From: Diphasiastrum complanatum
Taxonomy: Eukaryota > Streptophyta > Lycopodiopsida > Lycopodiales > Lycopodiaceae
Reading direction: 5' to 3'
Length of the DNA stretch: 64,000 nucleotides
NCBI GenBank assembly: GCA_029204225.1
Contig: CM055114.1
Location: forward strand, 13,826,144-13,890,143
The number at the start of each line of letters is the position of its first letter. Position 1 is the first letter of the stretch. The notes below the pieces were generated by a model. It worked only from the letters and a program-made list of their open reading frames with translations, was not told the origin of the DNA and ran no database searches. This document shows, one piece after another, positions 25,550-36,254 of the stretch. The translations under genes and the position numbers were made by a program.

Positions 25550-26932
25550 TTGTTGAAGATGTTCAAATCTAATCTCTTGAAAGTCACAAATTACATTTGT
25601 AGAAATATATCACAGGTTTTTATTCACATGGCATCAATAGGTGGCATCCTATTGAAGGAAAGAAAGGATCCTGAGTGCAACCTTTGTGGCAAGGGAGGAT
25701 ATTTTTTCTCAAGATGCTACAAAAAGAAGACCAGTCCATCCAAGGAGAACCAAAGCAAAGGGGCCGAGGTGAAGGATGGAGTTTCAAGCTCAAAATGCAA
25801 ATACAAGAATGACAAGTCCAAGGAAAGGTGTTTCCTTTGTGGAAAGGTGAATGAGGCTTGGAGTCTCACAAGGACTTGCAAGATTTGTCTTCAAGAGTCC
25901 ATCACAACACATGTCAAATCTTTTGAAATTTTTCATTTGGAAGTGCATTGTTTGGTTCAAGATGCAAAGATAGAGGTCACTTTCATGAAAGTAACTTGGA
26001 TTTATTTTATGTCCTTGGAAAGTATTTTGCTTGGAACTTTAGACAAGTTCAAACTTATTGTTATGATCCAAGAGATATCAATCAAGAATAAGGAGCATCA
26101 ATCACAAAATGAAAATAGTTTCATTTATGCTCTCATGTCAACTTATGAAGATCTATTTTGCTTTGAAGGGATTTTTGTATCTCAAAGGTGGCTTAAGGCA
26201 ATGCTAGTTGAGTGTGATGCCTTAAAAGATAGCAAAATATGTTTTCCTTGTAAGCTTACATTAGTTATGAAGTCAAGGAAATGGAAATATCTTCATAATG
26301 TAGGATCTTTTGGTTTCAATAAGATCATGAATGATGTGTTCATTCATAAAGATGAAAATTGTATGCTCTCAATCCTAAAGGCAAGTTGTAAACTTCTTAT
26401 GAGAATAAGTGAAGCATCCAAAGTGGACACTTATATCCATAAGCAAGTAGTTAGCCTTATTGAGATGGAGATACCTTTTGATTTCAATATTGGAAAAATC
26501 ATGCCAGGTTGTGGTGATTTTTGGACTTATGTTTCTAGCATAAGTAATCTTGATAATCATAGGAAGTGCATATTGAATGGTCATACTTGTTGTGATCATT
26601 ATGAGACATGGAGGTCTCGGATTTCCATCAAGAAGGAGCATCATGAAGAGGATCTTAAGGAGTCATCTCAAGGTTCAAGTGTGCCAAGGATTGAGGAGGA
26701 GAGACCTTCTCAAGTTGTGATTCCAAAAAGAAACTCAAAAAACATGGTTGAACCCATGTGGCTCACATTTCAAGGGAAAGAGGAGCATATCTCATGTGAA
26801 GGAGCGAGCCTCAAGGTCAAGCATCTACATGAAAATTGGAAGGAATCAATTTTGGAGGTGCTAGGATGGTGCAAAGCTCTCAAGCTCATCAAAGATGTCA
26901 ACATCAAAGAAGCACTATCATGGATATGGTGA
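25550..26932 (+). CDS. Gag-like ORF with degenerate zinc knuckles
   Basis: Open for about 460 codons (first ATG at 25559). Near the N-terminus CNLCGKGGYFFSRC is a zinc knuckle whose His is Tyr, and CFLCGKVNEAWSLTRTC is a second, rearranged Cys cluster. The rest is unrecognised, with Lys/Glu-rich and Ser-rich stretches (EESSQGSSVPRIEEERPS). There is no DSG protease box, HHCC/DDE integrase or YxDD RT. Most likely a gag-derived protein of the element carrying it. Because most of it lacks recognisable domains, it could also be a captured or drifting frame. Confidence 0.55.
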   Translation: MLKMFKSNLLKVTNYICRNISQVFIHMASIGGILLKERKDPECNLCGKGGYFFSRCYKKKTSPSKENQSKGAEVKDGVSSSKCKYKNDKSKERCFLCGKVNEAWSLTRTCKICLQESITTHVKSFEIFHLEVHCLVQDAKIEVTFMKVTWIYFMSLESILLGTLDKFKLIVMIQEISIKNKEHQSQNENSFIYALMSTYEDLFCFEGIFVSQRWLKAMLVECDALKDSKICFPCKLTLVMKSRKWKYLHNVGSFGFNKIMNDVFIHKDENCMLSILKASCKLLMRISEASKVDTYIHKQVVSLIEMEIPFDFNIGKIMPGCGDFWTYVSSISNLDNHRKCILNGHTCCDHYETWRSRISIKKEHHEEDLKESSQGSSVPRIEEERPSQVVIPKRNSKNMVEPMWLTFQGKEEHISCEGASLKVKHLHENWKESILEVLGWCKALKLIKDVNIKEALSWIW

Positions 26933-27055
26933 TTTCAGATCAACATCAAGCTCATTGGCTGATCTTCACACCTTTTGAACCAGAAAAGACCAATTCAACC
27001 CATGGAGTCAAGTTCAAGGTCATCACGTTTTCCATCAAGCTAGATTTTTGAGGAG

Positions 27056-27888
27056 TGTGAAAAATGCAAAAATAAGCTTGGTAGAGGCCAAAAATCTTGT
27101 ATATAGATAAACACACATGTGTGGAGCCTGTTCCCACGTGTGAAAATAGTGTACTTTTCATGTACCATAATCATATAGGTTGTACATATGATTTAATTCA
27201 AGTTCTAGTGGCTAAAAAGGCCAAAAACTAGTTTTCTAGACATATGACACATGGCATCAATCTATTGATTGCATGAGCCGCATCCTTTGGTTAGGTGTCA
27301 TATCCCATGTGTAGAGGACAGCTCACATGTGTGGAATAAGCTGAAGTAGGCGAATTTGGACTTCTAGAAGATTTCCAAGTAGATCTCCATATAGAAGGAA
27401 AATGGACCAAAAGTGCTCAAAATAGAAGGTTTTGTCCAAGTGTCAGTTTTGCATGATGAATCATCATATGACAAAGCACCTTCACACATGTGGGATCAGA
27501 GGGATGATCAGTACCACGAGCTCCCACTTATTGTATATATAGAGCCACATTTGGCCATAATCAATGTGAGACACCAATCTTGGTTTTGGAAGCAATTTTG
27601 AGTGATTCTCTCCATTTGTCTACATTTGTTTTGATTGTTTTGAGGTTCTATCAATGTGTACTTGATTTTTAGGTTGGAGTCCGTACTCAGACAGTGTTTC
27701 ACGCGTGTGAAACCATAAAGTACACTTACCTTCAATTAATGATTGTTCTTGTTAGGATTTTGTGTCTAGAATTGATCTAGATTGATCTTAATCTGAAGTA
27801 GATTGATAGATCAAGTAGTCTGACAACCAATCCCTCTTGAGGATCAGATTAGGATCCACTCTTGGTCCTTTTTGTACTTTTTTCCACA
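27056..27888 (+). repeat. 3' LTR of the pol-less element
   Basis: Starts TGTGAAAAATGC after the purine tract and ends TTTTTTCCACA. Nearly identical to 23118-23950. Confidence 0.88.
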
Positions 27889-27892
27889 ATAG

Positions 27893-28904
27893 CCTTTCAT
27901 TTGGGTCAAAATGGGCAAAGGACCCAGAAATAGGGATTTTCTTTGTTTTTGAACTGTTTCTTCACCTTGAAGAAACTTCACTCTTCACTTGTGAAGGGAC
28001 CCAACTCCAATTTCAGTATGAAAATTTTTAATGAAGTTGAAGGCCAAAATGCACTTCACTTCTTCAGGGCCCTCTTCAACAACCCTTCACACTCCATCCA
28101 ATGGTTGATTCTGATCCAACTGTGGATATCCCTTCTAGATAGCACGAACTGAGCCGTTGATCTTGTAGCTTCTCTATCCAATGGATCTGAGCACTCTTGT
28201 GCACTAATGGAGAGTCTTGTAAGTGCTACCCACTCCGAAACGCTATGGTTTCATGCTGGTTCCATGCGCGAACAATCCGCGACCTCCCTGTCTACGGCCG
28301 CGCCTCCCCAAGTTTGTTTTTGTTTGATATATTTTGTTTTTGAATCGATTTGAGCACGATCTACAGCCTGGAGCAGGGTCGCCCTACTGATAACAAGTCT
28401 GTAGAGTGTTCAATCATGAAATTCCATGGAGAAACGGTGATTTTAGCTCAACTTGACAAAGTGGCTTTTTTCACCTTTTATCGCAAAACTGCTAGGTTAA
28501 CTATCTGAAGACAAATCTCTGACATAGACCCCAGAATCTCTCCATGGCTGGTTGACAATGTAATTAGTTTCCTTCTTGTCCTTAAGGCATCCAAATCGGT
28601 GCACAAACAGCGAAGAAATCACCAGTTATGTATAAAAAACCGTAACCCCAAACCCGGTTTCAATTTTCAACTAGCTTCAAAATTGTCAATTTTTCACCAA
28701 ATTTTTCCCTGTCTAATGCTATGCACAGGCTAATAATCCCTCTGCTGAGCTTGACAAGCCTCTATAAACTAGAAACCGTGCACCAGTATTTTCTTTCTAT
28801 CTTCAACCTGCCGTAAATCCCGAACTCTTAGAAGACAGTTCTCCCGAAGCTCTCTTCAACGGCGATGCTGTATTGTGTACACTCCCTGTACGGCTCTAAA
28901 ACCA
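27893..28904 (-). other. 5' leader of the copia element, part 2, with primer-site-like sequence
   Basis: Noncoding leader. On the reverse strand TGGTTTTAGAGCCG next to the 5' LTR (about 28890-28904) resembles the TGGTATCAGAGC primer site. Confidence 0.5.
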
Positions 28905-29179
28905 ACTTAGAATCTGCTTTGCACAGGAACACAGATCATGCTACACACTAACACAAACAGAAAACACTCTCCACAGTAAGCTCACATAGCAACTGTATTT
29001 CACAAAATGAAATTACACTATACATATAGTTGTTCACTCAGGCAACCCATGCATGACCCAGGTTGCCATTGGCGGGACGCGTGTCCCGTCGGCTTGCCTC
29101 GTGGCGAGGCCAACTGATTCTTATCCACTGATAGGACCCACAGTACAGTAACACAGTGATTCTACTTTAATTCTAACTG
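28905..29179 (-). repeat. 5' LTR of the nested copia element
   Basis: Matches 17984-18254. It looks like a solo LTR locally, but the TTTGA duplication and flanking collinearity show it is the partner of the left LTR. Confidence 0.85.
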
Positions 29180-29340
29180 TTTGATGTGACTAAACTAAGG
29201 TGCATTCATTTACATGGAAAGTAGTGTAGGCAGATGCGTAAAGAAGTTAGAAAATGATATTATAATCACTTTATAGTTATTTTTCTCTCTCCTACATGGC
29301 ATTTCTTATAGGGCCATCTCTTTTCTACTTATGAAGGGTA
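29180..29340 (-). mobile_element. Copy C of the multi-gene transposon, fragment part 2 (terminal side)
   Basis: The reverse complement matches copy B about 40140-40290, ending in the subterminal CTACATGGCATTT...TATA block. The terminal inverted repeat itself is badly degraded, so the right border is approximate. Confidence 0.7.
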
Positions 29341-29989
29341 TCAAGCTTTTTGGGTGATAAACGTCATGGTATGAATCAGTTGTCTAGCGATGGATCAGCG
29401 AGGGTTCATACACATTTTTTGCATGGCATTTTCTTCAAGTACTATCCGATGTCCCCGCGATGGACCAACGATGAAGCTTGCTCAAATATGGAGAAGCTTG
29501 TTGAAGATATATGAGTTGTTGTCCAGCGATGGGCCTGCAGTGATTTATCTTGAGCAAGATACTCAAAAAATTGTAGGCTGAGACAAAAGCTTCATAATGA
29601 CCAGCGATGAAGCACTTCTTATCTCATGAATGGTTGTGTGGATTCAAACTCTTTATTATAGATTGGTTTGATAACTACAGTTTACAATATGTTTTACTAT
29701 CTTTCAAAGGACAACATGAATGTATGGTTGTTCCATAAGTAACGAAAGATTACATACATACTCCAGAGACAAAGCCATTGTAGTATCTTGCTATTATACC
29801 AAAGATATAACTCAGACACTGGCACGTTCTGATTATGATTAATATACCTCATGTTGTAACCTGTTTTGCTATCATATTTTTGAATGATTGCTATTTCAAA
29901 GAGAATAGTACTGTGTTTAAGCACTAACAAATAAAACTTGCGCTCTTTGTAGCATCGAATATTACTACTATCTTTGTTTTTGAAATTTT
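29341..29989. other. Unassigned sequence upstream of the helicase remnant
   Basis: Contains a recurring CCAGCGATGG-like motif (four variants, 29380-29605). The frame 29390-29581 might be decayed upstream Helitron coding sequence (RCPRDGPTM), but this is weak. Confidence 0.3.
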
Positions 29990-31587
29990 TGTGAGTCAGG
30001 TTTTGGTAGACAGAGTTGTTCTTGATGTGGAGTCGCACATGCAGGCAGCTGGAAAGTCGTTGGTGAATTTTGGGTTTAGGGTCCCCGATGTCGATTTTGG
30101 TTCATCTCCATTGTTTTGCAAGGAGATGTTTGTCGATGAGAAACCATCAGAGGTTGAAGTTGACGTCAAGAGATTGAACAAGGATCAGCAAAAGATTTTC
30201 GACTATGTAGTACGTGAGCATGTTGTTTGGAGAGTGGGTGGAGTATTTTTTGTAGATGGCCCGGTTGGTACAGGCAAGGCGCACCTTTATAATGTCATGT
30301 TGTCGTACGTGCGTGCACAAGGGTGGATAACATTGGCAGTTGCATCTTGTGGGATTGTTGCATTGTTGATGAAATGTGGTAGGACCACACACTCTCAGTT
30401 TAAAATTCCTCCAACAAAATTAAATGAGAGCTCGACACGCAACATTTCTAAGCAATCTGTGTTAGGTACGCTTTTGATGACATGTCGACTAATCATTTGG
30501 GATGAGGCTCCCATGGCGCCTAAGTATGCTATAGAGTGTGTAGATCGATCTCTGCGAGATATATTGAGTACCGACACTTTATTTGGAGGAGTTCAAGGGT
30601 GATTTTTGACAGATTCTACCAATGGTACCACGTGGTAGTCGTGAGCGCAGATTGTCAACGCTTCGCTGAAGTGTTCATGTTTGTGTGGAAACACATGGAG
30701 GTGCACAAATTGACAAAGAACATGTGCGTCATGGGCATGGAGGTAGGTGATAAGGATGAGCAGTTGAGGTTTACAGATTATTTGTTGAGTGTGGGAGATG
30801 GTCGTGAGCCCACAATCGTGCATTGCGATTTGGACCTGATTTCCCTGCTAGAGGGCATGTGCCTAAGGACACATGATGTGGTCCAATTGATTTCATTCAC
30901 ATTTCTTGATGTTGCACAAAGATGTGAGGAGTCGAGGATGTTGAGTTTTTGAGGAGTCGTGCAATATTGACCTCATTGAACAAAGATGTGGATGAGATTA
31001 ATGTAGGGTTGTTGAGCAGCTTCTGGGTGACGTTTCCACTTTTTATAGAGTTGATAGTGTTGTTGAGTATGAGGGCTAGACCTAATGTCCACCCTATAGA
31101 CTATTTGAACAGCCTGCAACTGAGTGGGTGTCCTCCACATAAGTTGGTGCTGAAGATTGGGATGATTGTGATGTTGTTATGATTGATAGCATCACACAAG
31201 GGATTGTGCGACGACACAAGATTGATCATCCTCAGATTGGGGAGACAGGTCATAGAGGCGGAGATAGTGACCGAGAAGAATATAAGTAGAGTCCTTATTT
31301 CACGTATCCCTATAGTGCCAAGCGATTCGAACATACCGTTTGAATTGCGGAGGGTCCAGTTTCCTATCAAAGCAGCATTTGCCATGACAATAAACAAAGC
31401 ACAAGGGCAAATTATGGACACGATTGGATTGTATTTTCCTCGGCCTGTGTTTAGTCATGGGTAGCTGTATGTTGCACTATCGAGAGTACAAAATGCAACA
31501 AGTCTTCATGTGCTGATTACTGACAAGGACAATCGATTTATGGATGTGGATGGAGTGGCGAGGTACACTCAGAACATTGTGTATTAA
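29990..31587 (+). pseudogene. Pif1-like helicase remnant (Helitron type)
   Basis: Forward frames contain the Pif1/Helitron helicase motifs in order: LNKDQQKIFDYV, a Walker A GPVGTGKAHL (usual Thr after GK is Ala), a Walker B IIWDEAPM, FDGVQG-like GGVQG, TINKAQGQ and LYVALSRVQNATSLHVL. A TAG directly precedes LYVALSR where Gln is expected, and frameshifts occur near 30600, 30950 and 31180. The N-terminal Rep/HUH domain was not found, and no CTRR hairpin end could be placed. Probably a dead Helitron fragment; a degenerate cellular PIF1 is less likely in this setting. Confidence 0.78.
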
Positions 31588-31949
31588 GAAGTGTTGTAGT
31601 AGTAAGTTTGAATTGATGTTTTTGGTTTATGGTGTCGAGATGCAAGGTACAGTTAGAGTTAGAATTGGAGTTTGACTTAGCATTTGGGATGTAGTGTAGA
31701 GTTAGAGTTAAAGTTAGAGCTAGGGTTAGATTTGGAACGAAAAATCTGACAAATTTTGTACACGGAGAAGGTTGTGTAGAAAGAGGTTCTTGGATATAGT
31801 CAGGATTTTGAGTTCAATATTTGATTTGACATAAGGCTTACACTAACATTGTGTTTCTTTTTTGTAGATTTCGTCGAGTAGGCTATTGGAATGAGTGATT
31901 ATCTTTATTCCAAATTGCTATTTACTATGTTTTAGGTAATTGCACTGAA
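31588..31949. other. Unassigned sequence with a short GTTAGAGTTA repeat
   Basis: Contains four variants of AGTTAGAGTTAG (about 31645-31730). No gene recognised. Confidence 0.35.
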
Positions 31950-32312
31950 TTGACGAGCGTGTATGTTTTTGCAGATGGTGAAAGTCATTGCCAATCAACG
32001 CGAACGTTCATGCGGGACTTTATGGAACGGTTTGTTTTGCGCGATGGCGAACACATTTGCACAATTATTTGGTTGTTGCAGCTATATGCGGAGGTTTTAA
32101 AGGATTTACAAAACGTTGAATATTTGATTCCACGACGACACCATATCTTATTAGATGTGGATTTGTTAGTACAAAATCTAACATACATTTATAGAGCAGT
32201 ATTGGTTGTAGATATTAGTGATGCATCACAGATGATAGATACTTTGGTGTGCTCCCAAGGCTTTGGATGTGATTTGTGGGAAAAAAAATTTGGAGAAGTA
32301 TTGATTTTTTAA
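31950..32312 (+). other. Unrecognised short open frame
   Basis: About 120 codons with no ATG at the start (first in-frame ATG near 32012) and a mixed composition that looks protein-like (RRHHILLDVDLLVQNLTYIY). I recognise no family. It may be the last exon of a decayed gene or chance. Confidence 0.25.
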
Positions 32313-32584
32313 ATAAAAATATAATATATTCACTTTTTTAAATTTAATGTATGTGGAATGTCTTACTTTCTTGATTGATTTCCACTTAAGTCAATGTTGT
32401 ACCCATACTAATGCATCTTTCATACATTTTTCATAGTGAATATGTGGTTTTACATGTATTCTACACATAGAATGGCTTTACATGTTTGTGCACATAAATA
32501 GCTCAAAGTGGCTAATCTTTTGAGGTTTGCATTGCATGTGATTATGAACCACATATTAAAATTTTGAAATTCAGAGCATGGTCT

Positions 32585-33145
32585 TTTGAAATGTACGTAC
32601 ATTCTCACACTTACACATACATATACACACATTCTCACACATACATATACATGTACAAATTGCACATGCACATGCATGTACAGACACATACATGTACACA
32701 TGCACACACGTGTGCACACTCTCACTCAGACAAGAACACTCTCACTCATACATACACGCATGCATAGATATATGCACTCTCATGAATACACACCCATACA
32801 TAAACACTTGCACTCACGTACGTACACACACATACATCGGCCATGCGACCATCAGCCTTTCTCCTAAACCATCGGTCGTCATCCAAATCATCGGTTGTCA
32901 CCCAGGTCATCGGCCTTCCGTCAACGACGAGCATACCCACATACATGCACACACAAGAAAAAATACATACATAAATATGCATACAAACATCTACACACAT
33001 ATACGAACATTGTCCCCGCCACCTTTGACCTTCGGCCACTCTCCATCGGGTTTTGGATCAATGCCATTCGAGATGCGAGATGTGCGAGATCGGCCATCAT
33101 CCAAATCATCGACCTCCATTGGCCGTCAATGACGAGCACTCTTTA
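32585..33145. repeat. CA/TA-rich simple-sequence region with a short direct repeat
   Basis: Variable ACACATACATA tracts fill 32590-32845 and 32930-33005. Two copies of a CATCCAAATCATCGG...CGTCAA(C/T)GACGAGCA block lie at about 32878-32930 and 33095-33142. The many frames here are repeat artefacts. Confidence 0.7.
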
Positions 33146-33148
33146 CTA

Positions 33149-33276
<128 letters not shown>

Positions 33277-33364
33277 AATCTTTCATTCTATTTTATTCTT
33301 GTTCAAACAAATTACAAGTTTAACTTTCTAACAATGTAATTTAACTATGTAGTCTATTCGATTA

Positions 33365-33366
<2 letters not shown>

Positions 33367-33453
<87 letters not shown>
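33367..33453. repeat. (CT)n-(CA)n compound microsatellite
   Basis: CT tract to about 33418 followed directly by CA to about 33453. Confidence 0.93.
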
Positions 33454-33455
<2 letters not shown>

Positions 33456-33803
33456 ATTACAAATCTAACATTCAATTATCATCATACACTATATATTCTC
33501 CTCTCTCTATATAACAAATTACAAATTTAACTGGCATTCAATTATCATTATGCACTATCTATTACATTTCTATCTTTACCTTCTATTTGTACATTATCTT
33601 TTACATTACTATTCTTTACCATTGTAACAATGCAACTATATAGTTTACACTTTTATCTATTTCAATCATCGATTCTCTAACAGTATTTTCTCTTCATTTT
33701 CATTTCCCCTCCTCACCTTTCAATACTTCTCCTCTCTTTCTCTCACACAAACTTAACAAAACATATTCTAACATAACAAACTTTATAAAACAAATTTTAC
33801 ATA

Positions 33804-34292
33804 TTAAAAAAAAAAGCAAAACACAAAACAATTACCTTCAATTACCACTAAGGAAGCAATCACCTGAATGGAAGCACTCCAAATGCTCCAAGCACACCTC
33901 CAAAGACAACTACAAAATTTTGCAAGATTTTTTACATGACAAATTTGAGATTTTATAAGGAAAAACCGGAAAGTAGAAGCATATCCCATGGTAGTAGCCA
34001 AAATAGTCCTTAAGTTAAGATATGGGATTTTTGAGGGAAACCTCAAAAAAAGTTTCCCAACACTTGATCTTGTCCATGTGACAAACTTGCTTTTCCAAGA
34101 TCCGTAGATTATTGTTGCTCTGTAGTACACAAGCATGCTAATGGCAATTGATCTATGGTGTCCCAAGATTTGAGTGGCAAGTTGGGATTGAATGCCATAT
34201 CTGGCAAAAAAATCATCCCATTTCACACAGTTCGCGGCTGAAACAATGTTTATCGTGCGAAGTAGTAGATCACGCGGTAAGAAATCAAACAT
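33804..34292 (-). other. Unrecognised open frame, 162 codons
   Basis: The reverse frame starts with ATG and MFDFLPRDLLLRTINIV, then GHHRSIAISMLVYYRA. After about 75 codons the composition becomes Phe/Ser/Cys-rich and less protein-like, so a frame change is possible. No family recognised and no neighbours to suggest a role. Confidence 0.3.
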
Positions 34293-34803
34293 GATCAGTG
34301 GGCTGCCATATTATTTATTACTTGCCGTGCATTAATTATACTAGATTTGATGCACGGATCACGTATAGCACACCACTGCATTGTATGATCACCATGATCA
34401 GACAATTGATGAAAGAACTTAGAGGACAGTATATTTATTAAAGTTAACAGCTTGTAACTGCCTCTGAACTAACTATAAGAACTAGTTTAGCTAATGTCAA
34501 ATATATATGATGCAAAACAAAACTTAGTACATTCATGTAGGTACTGCAGCTCTTGCAAGAGTATCGAGTGATCTGATTGCAGCGCTGGTAATTAGAATTT
34601 GAGAAAGTATTAATGAATTTATTGACGCTGCCCAATTAGCTAGCAGCCGAGCTTGCATTTCTCAGAAGACGCTGAAGGCGAATTAGTGTCATTGATTATC
34701 GTTATGCCTGACAACGTCGAGTTCCCGAGAGAGGCTGGCTATTCCTTCACATAGTGCTAACTAACCTAAATCATATCTAATGTGCCTTCCATTGTTAGCC
34801 ATC
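34293..34803. other. Spacer upstream of tRNA-Glu
   Basis: No gene or repeat recognised. Confidence 0.35.
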
Positions 34804-34876
34804 TCCGTTGTAGTCTAGATGGTTAGGATACTCGGCTCTCACCCGAGCGACCCGGGTTCGAGTCCCGGCAACGGAA
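34804..34876 (+). tRNA. trnE-CUC: tRNA-Glu (anticodon CUC)
   Basis: 73 nt that fold as a cloverleaf. The acceptor stem TCCGTTG pairs with CAACGGA, the D arm lies in TAGTCTAGATGGTTAGGATA, the anticodon stem CTCGG/CCGAG encloses CTCTCAC with anticodon CTC, and the T arm is CCGGG-TTCGAGT-CCCGG. The internal promoter boxes are TAGTCTAGATGG (A) and GGTTCGAGTCC (B). It is the nuclear (not organellar) plant type. Very short T runs follow downstream, so the terminator is not obvious. Confidence 0.93.
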
Positions 34877-35971
34877 TGCTCCCGAGCTAAAGCCATAGAC
34901 TAAATATTTTGGCGCCTTTCCACTTCTTGAGCCAAAGCCCCCTTATAACTAACATGCTCATTTGTGGAATTTCCATTGGTGTCTCTCTTTTAATTGAACA
35001 CACATTTGAATCCAAAGGGAATGAAGTGCTCAACCTGTCCCATGAGCATGGTGGACATCACACAATTTCCTTGATTCAAGTAATGATCTCTTCACAATTT
35101 TATAGTTTTGTTAGTTGCTAGATGTTATTTTTACAAGGTTTGTGTCCAAATGCTACCTCCTAGCAATATGTATTCCTAGTTTCTCTTGTCGTGCATCTCA
35201 TAGAATGGCACATTGTTGTTTGCACATCTCTGGTTCCACATCAACACTTCTTCTTCGTTAAAAAATTTTGTTGAGTCATTGCCATTCTTTTTTCATATTG
35301 ATTCTTAGGGCAAAAATATGTGTTCCTGATTGGCCCCAATACCATGCCTTTAGCATGTTCTGTGAGTAGATTTTTTGAGACTTCTGTGAGTTTCATTCTA
35401 CCCATGATTTAGCAAATAGGCAACAAATGCCATGCCATGCACGTGACATTGAATGCTTAGTATCTGTAACCAAAAGAAGAGACTAAATGGCTTTAGAATT
35501 TTTTATGGATTTGAATTCAACTCACCAAGTATGTCCGCCTCATTTGAGTTTGCAATGTTCCAAAACTCTTTTTGTGTAGCCTCAACAAGCATTGTTGCTA
35601 AAACAACAATACATATTTCAATCTTTTTTTTTGTGGGCCCATTAAGTTTTGATGGTTGAAGGGATTCTTACTAAGGAAAAAATGGCTAATTCATCACATT
35701 AGAAATTTTTGGAGTCCACCAAACCGTGTTTTGAATGTTATGAAAAATGTTTACTTTTAGATAGTACATAATGCTCTTGTGGGTACTAAAAGGCTCCTAA
35801 AACATTTACAAAAAGTCTTCAACAATCTTCACTCATGGAAAACACTCACCAATAAAATATTACATAGTGTTTTTGCGGGTCCATAACAAGTTTGATAGGT
35901 TGCACAATTTCAAATTTCCGATAAAGAAAAACTTTAGACACATTTGACAAAACAAAATTGGAACTTCTCGC
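34877..35971. other. Unassigned sequence with one half of a dispersed direct repeat
   Basis: A block with TTTTGATGGTTGAAGGGATT and CATTAGAAATTTTTGGAGTCC (about 35647-35715) recurs at about 36475-36543. CCACCAAACCGTG near 35716 resembles the end of the neighbouring MITE. Confidence 0.4.
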
Positions 35972-36254
35972 TAAAAGCATGGTTTGGTGGTACAGAAAAA
36001 GAACCCATTTTTCATTGTACCTTTTGGTAGTATATTTCACTTTTTGGGGATTTGGGAGGGAGCTTGATAGATGCTACCCACGAGTTAACGCAATGAAGCA
36101 TCCCTAGTAATGATGGACCACCCTCTTGGAGTATTGGGGGGTAAGTGGTGGGCCTACTCTCTCTCTCCTCCAATAAAAAAAACATAAATACATTGTTATC
36201 CAAAAATGGTAGTGTCCTTGACAGTCCATGTTGTACCACCAAACCATGCTTTTA
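35972..36254. mobile_element. MITE with perfect 23-bp terminal inverted repeats
   Basis: TAAAAGCATGGTTTGGTGGT followed by ACA at 35972-35994 is the exact reverse complement of 36232-36254. Length is 283 bp including the outer TA, which is the likely target duplication. The interior has no coding capacity. The termini are unrelated to the multi-gene transposon. Confidence 0.75.

Larger units (their letters stand above)
23118..27888 (+). mobile_element. LTR retrotransposon without pol (gag-type, non-autonomous), nested in copia
   Basis: Two LTRs (23118-23950, 27056-27888) are nearly identical by eye, around ten differences in 833 bp. A canonical primer-binding site TGGTATCAGAGC follows the 5' LTR at 23951-23962, and a purine-rich TTTTTGAGGAG precedes the 3' LTR. 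Flanks ATAGT (23113-23117) and ATAGC (27889-27893) suggest a target duplication with one change. The ~3.1-kb interior has a gag-like ORF but no protease, integrase or RT motifs, so it would depend on another element for movement. Confidence 0.88.
17984..29179 (-). mobile_element. Full-length Ty1/copia element with nested insertions
   Basis: Two LTRs (17984-18254 and 28905-29179) flank a reverse-strand gag-pol and are bounded by a perfect TTTGA duplication at 17979-17983 and 29180-29184. Removing the element makes the flanking transposon sequence collinear with copy B. Inside lie a MITE (19455-19827) and a gag-type LTR element (23118-27888, in the 5' leader). The two LTRs differ at roughly 5% of positions by eye. 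The LTR starts AGTTAGAA rather than the usual TGTTAGAA. Confidence 0.88.

Noticed and set aside
28905-29179. Solo LTR
   Set aside because: The TTTGA duplication shared with 17979-17983 and the collinearity of both flanks with copy B show it is the 5' LTR of the nested copia element.
32586-32867. His/Thr-rich frames
   Set aside because: Produced by the ACACATAC simple-sequence tracts.
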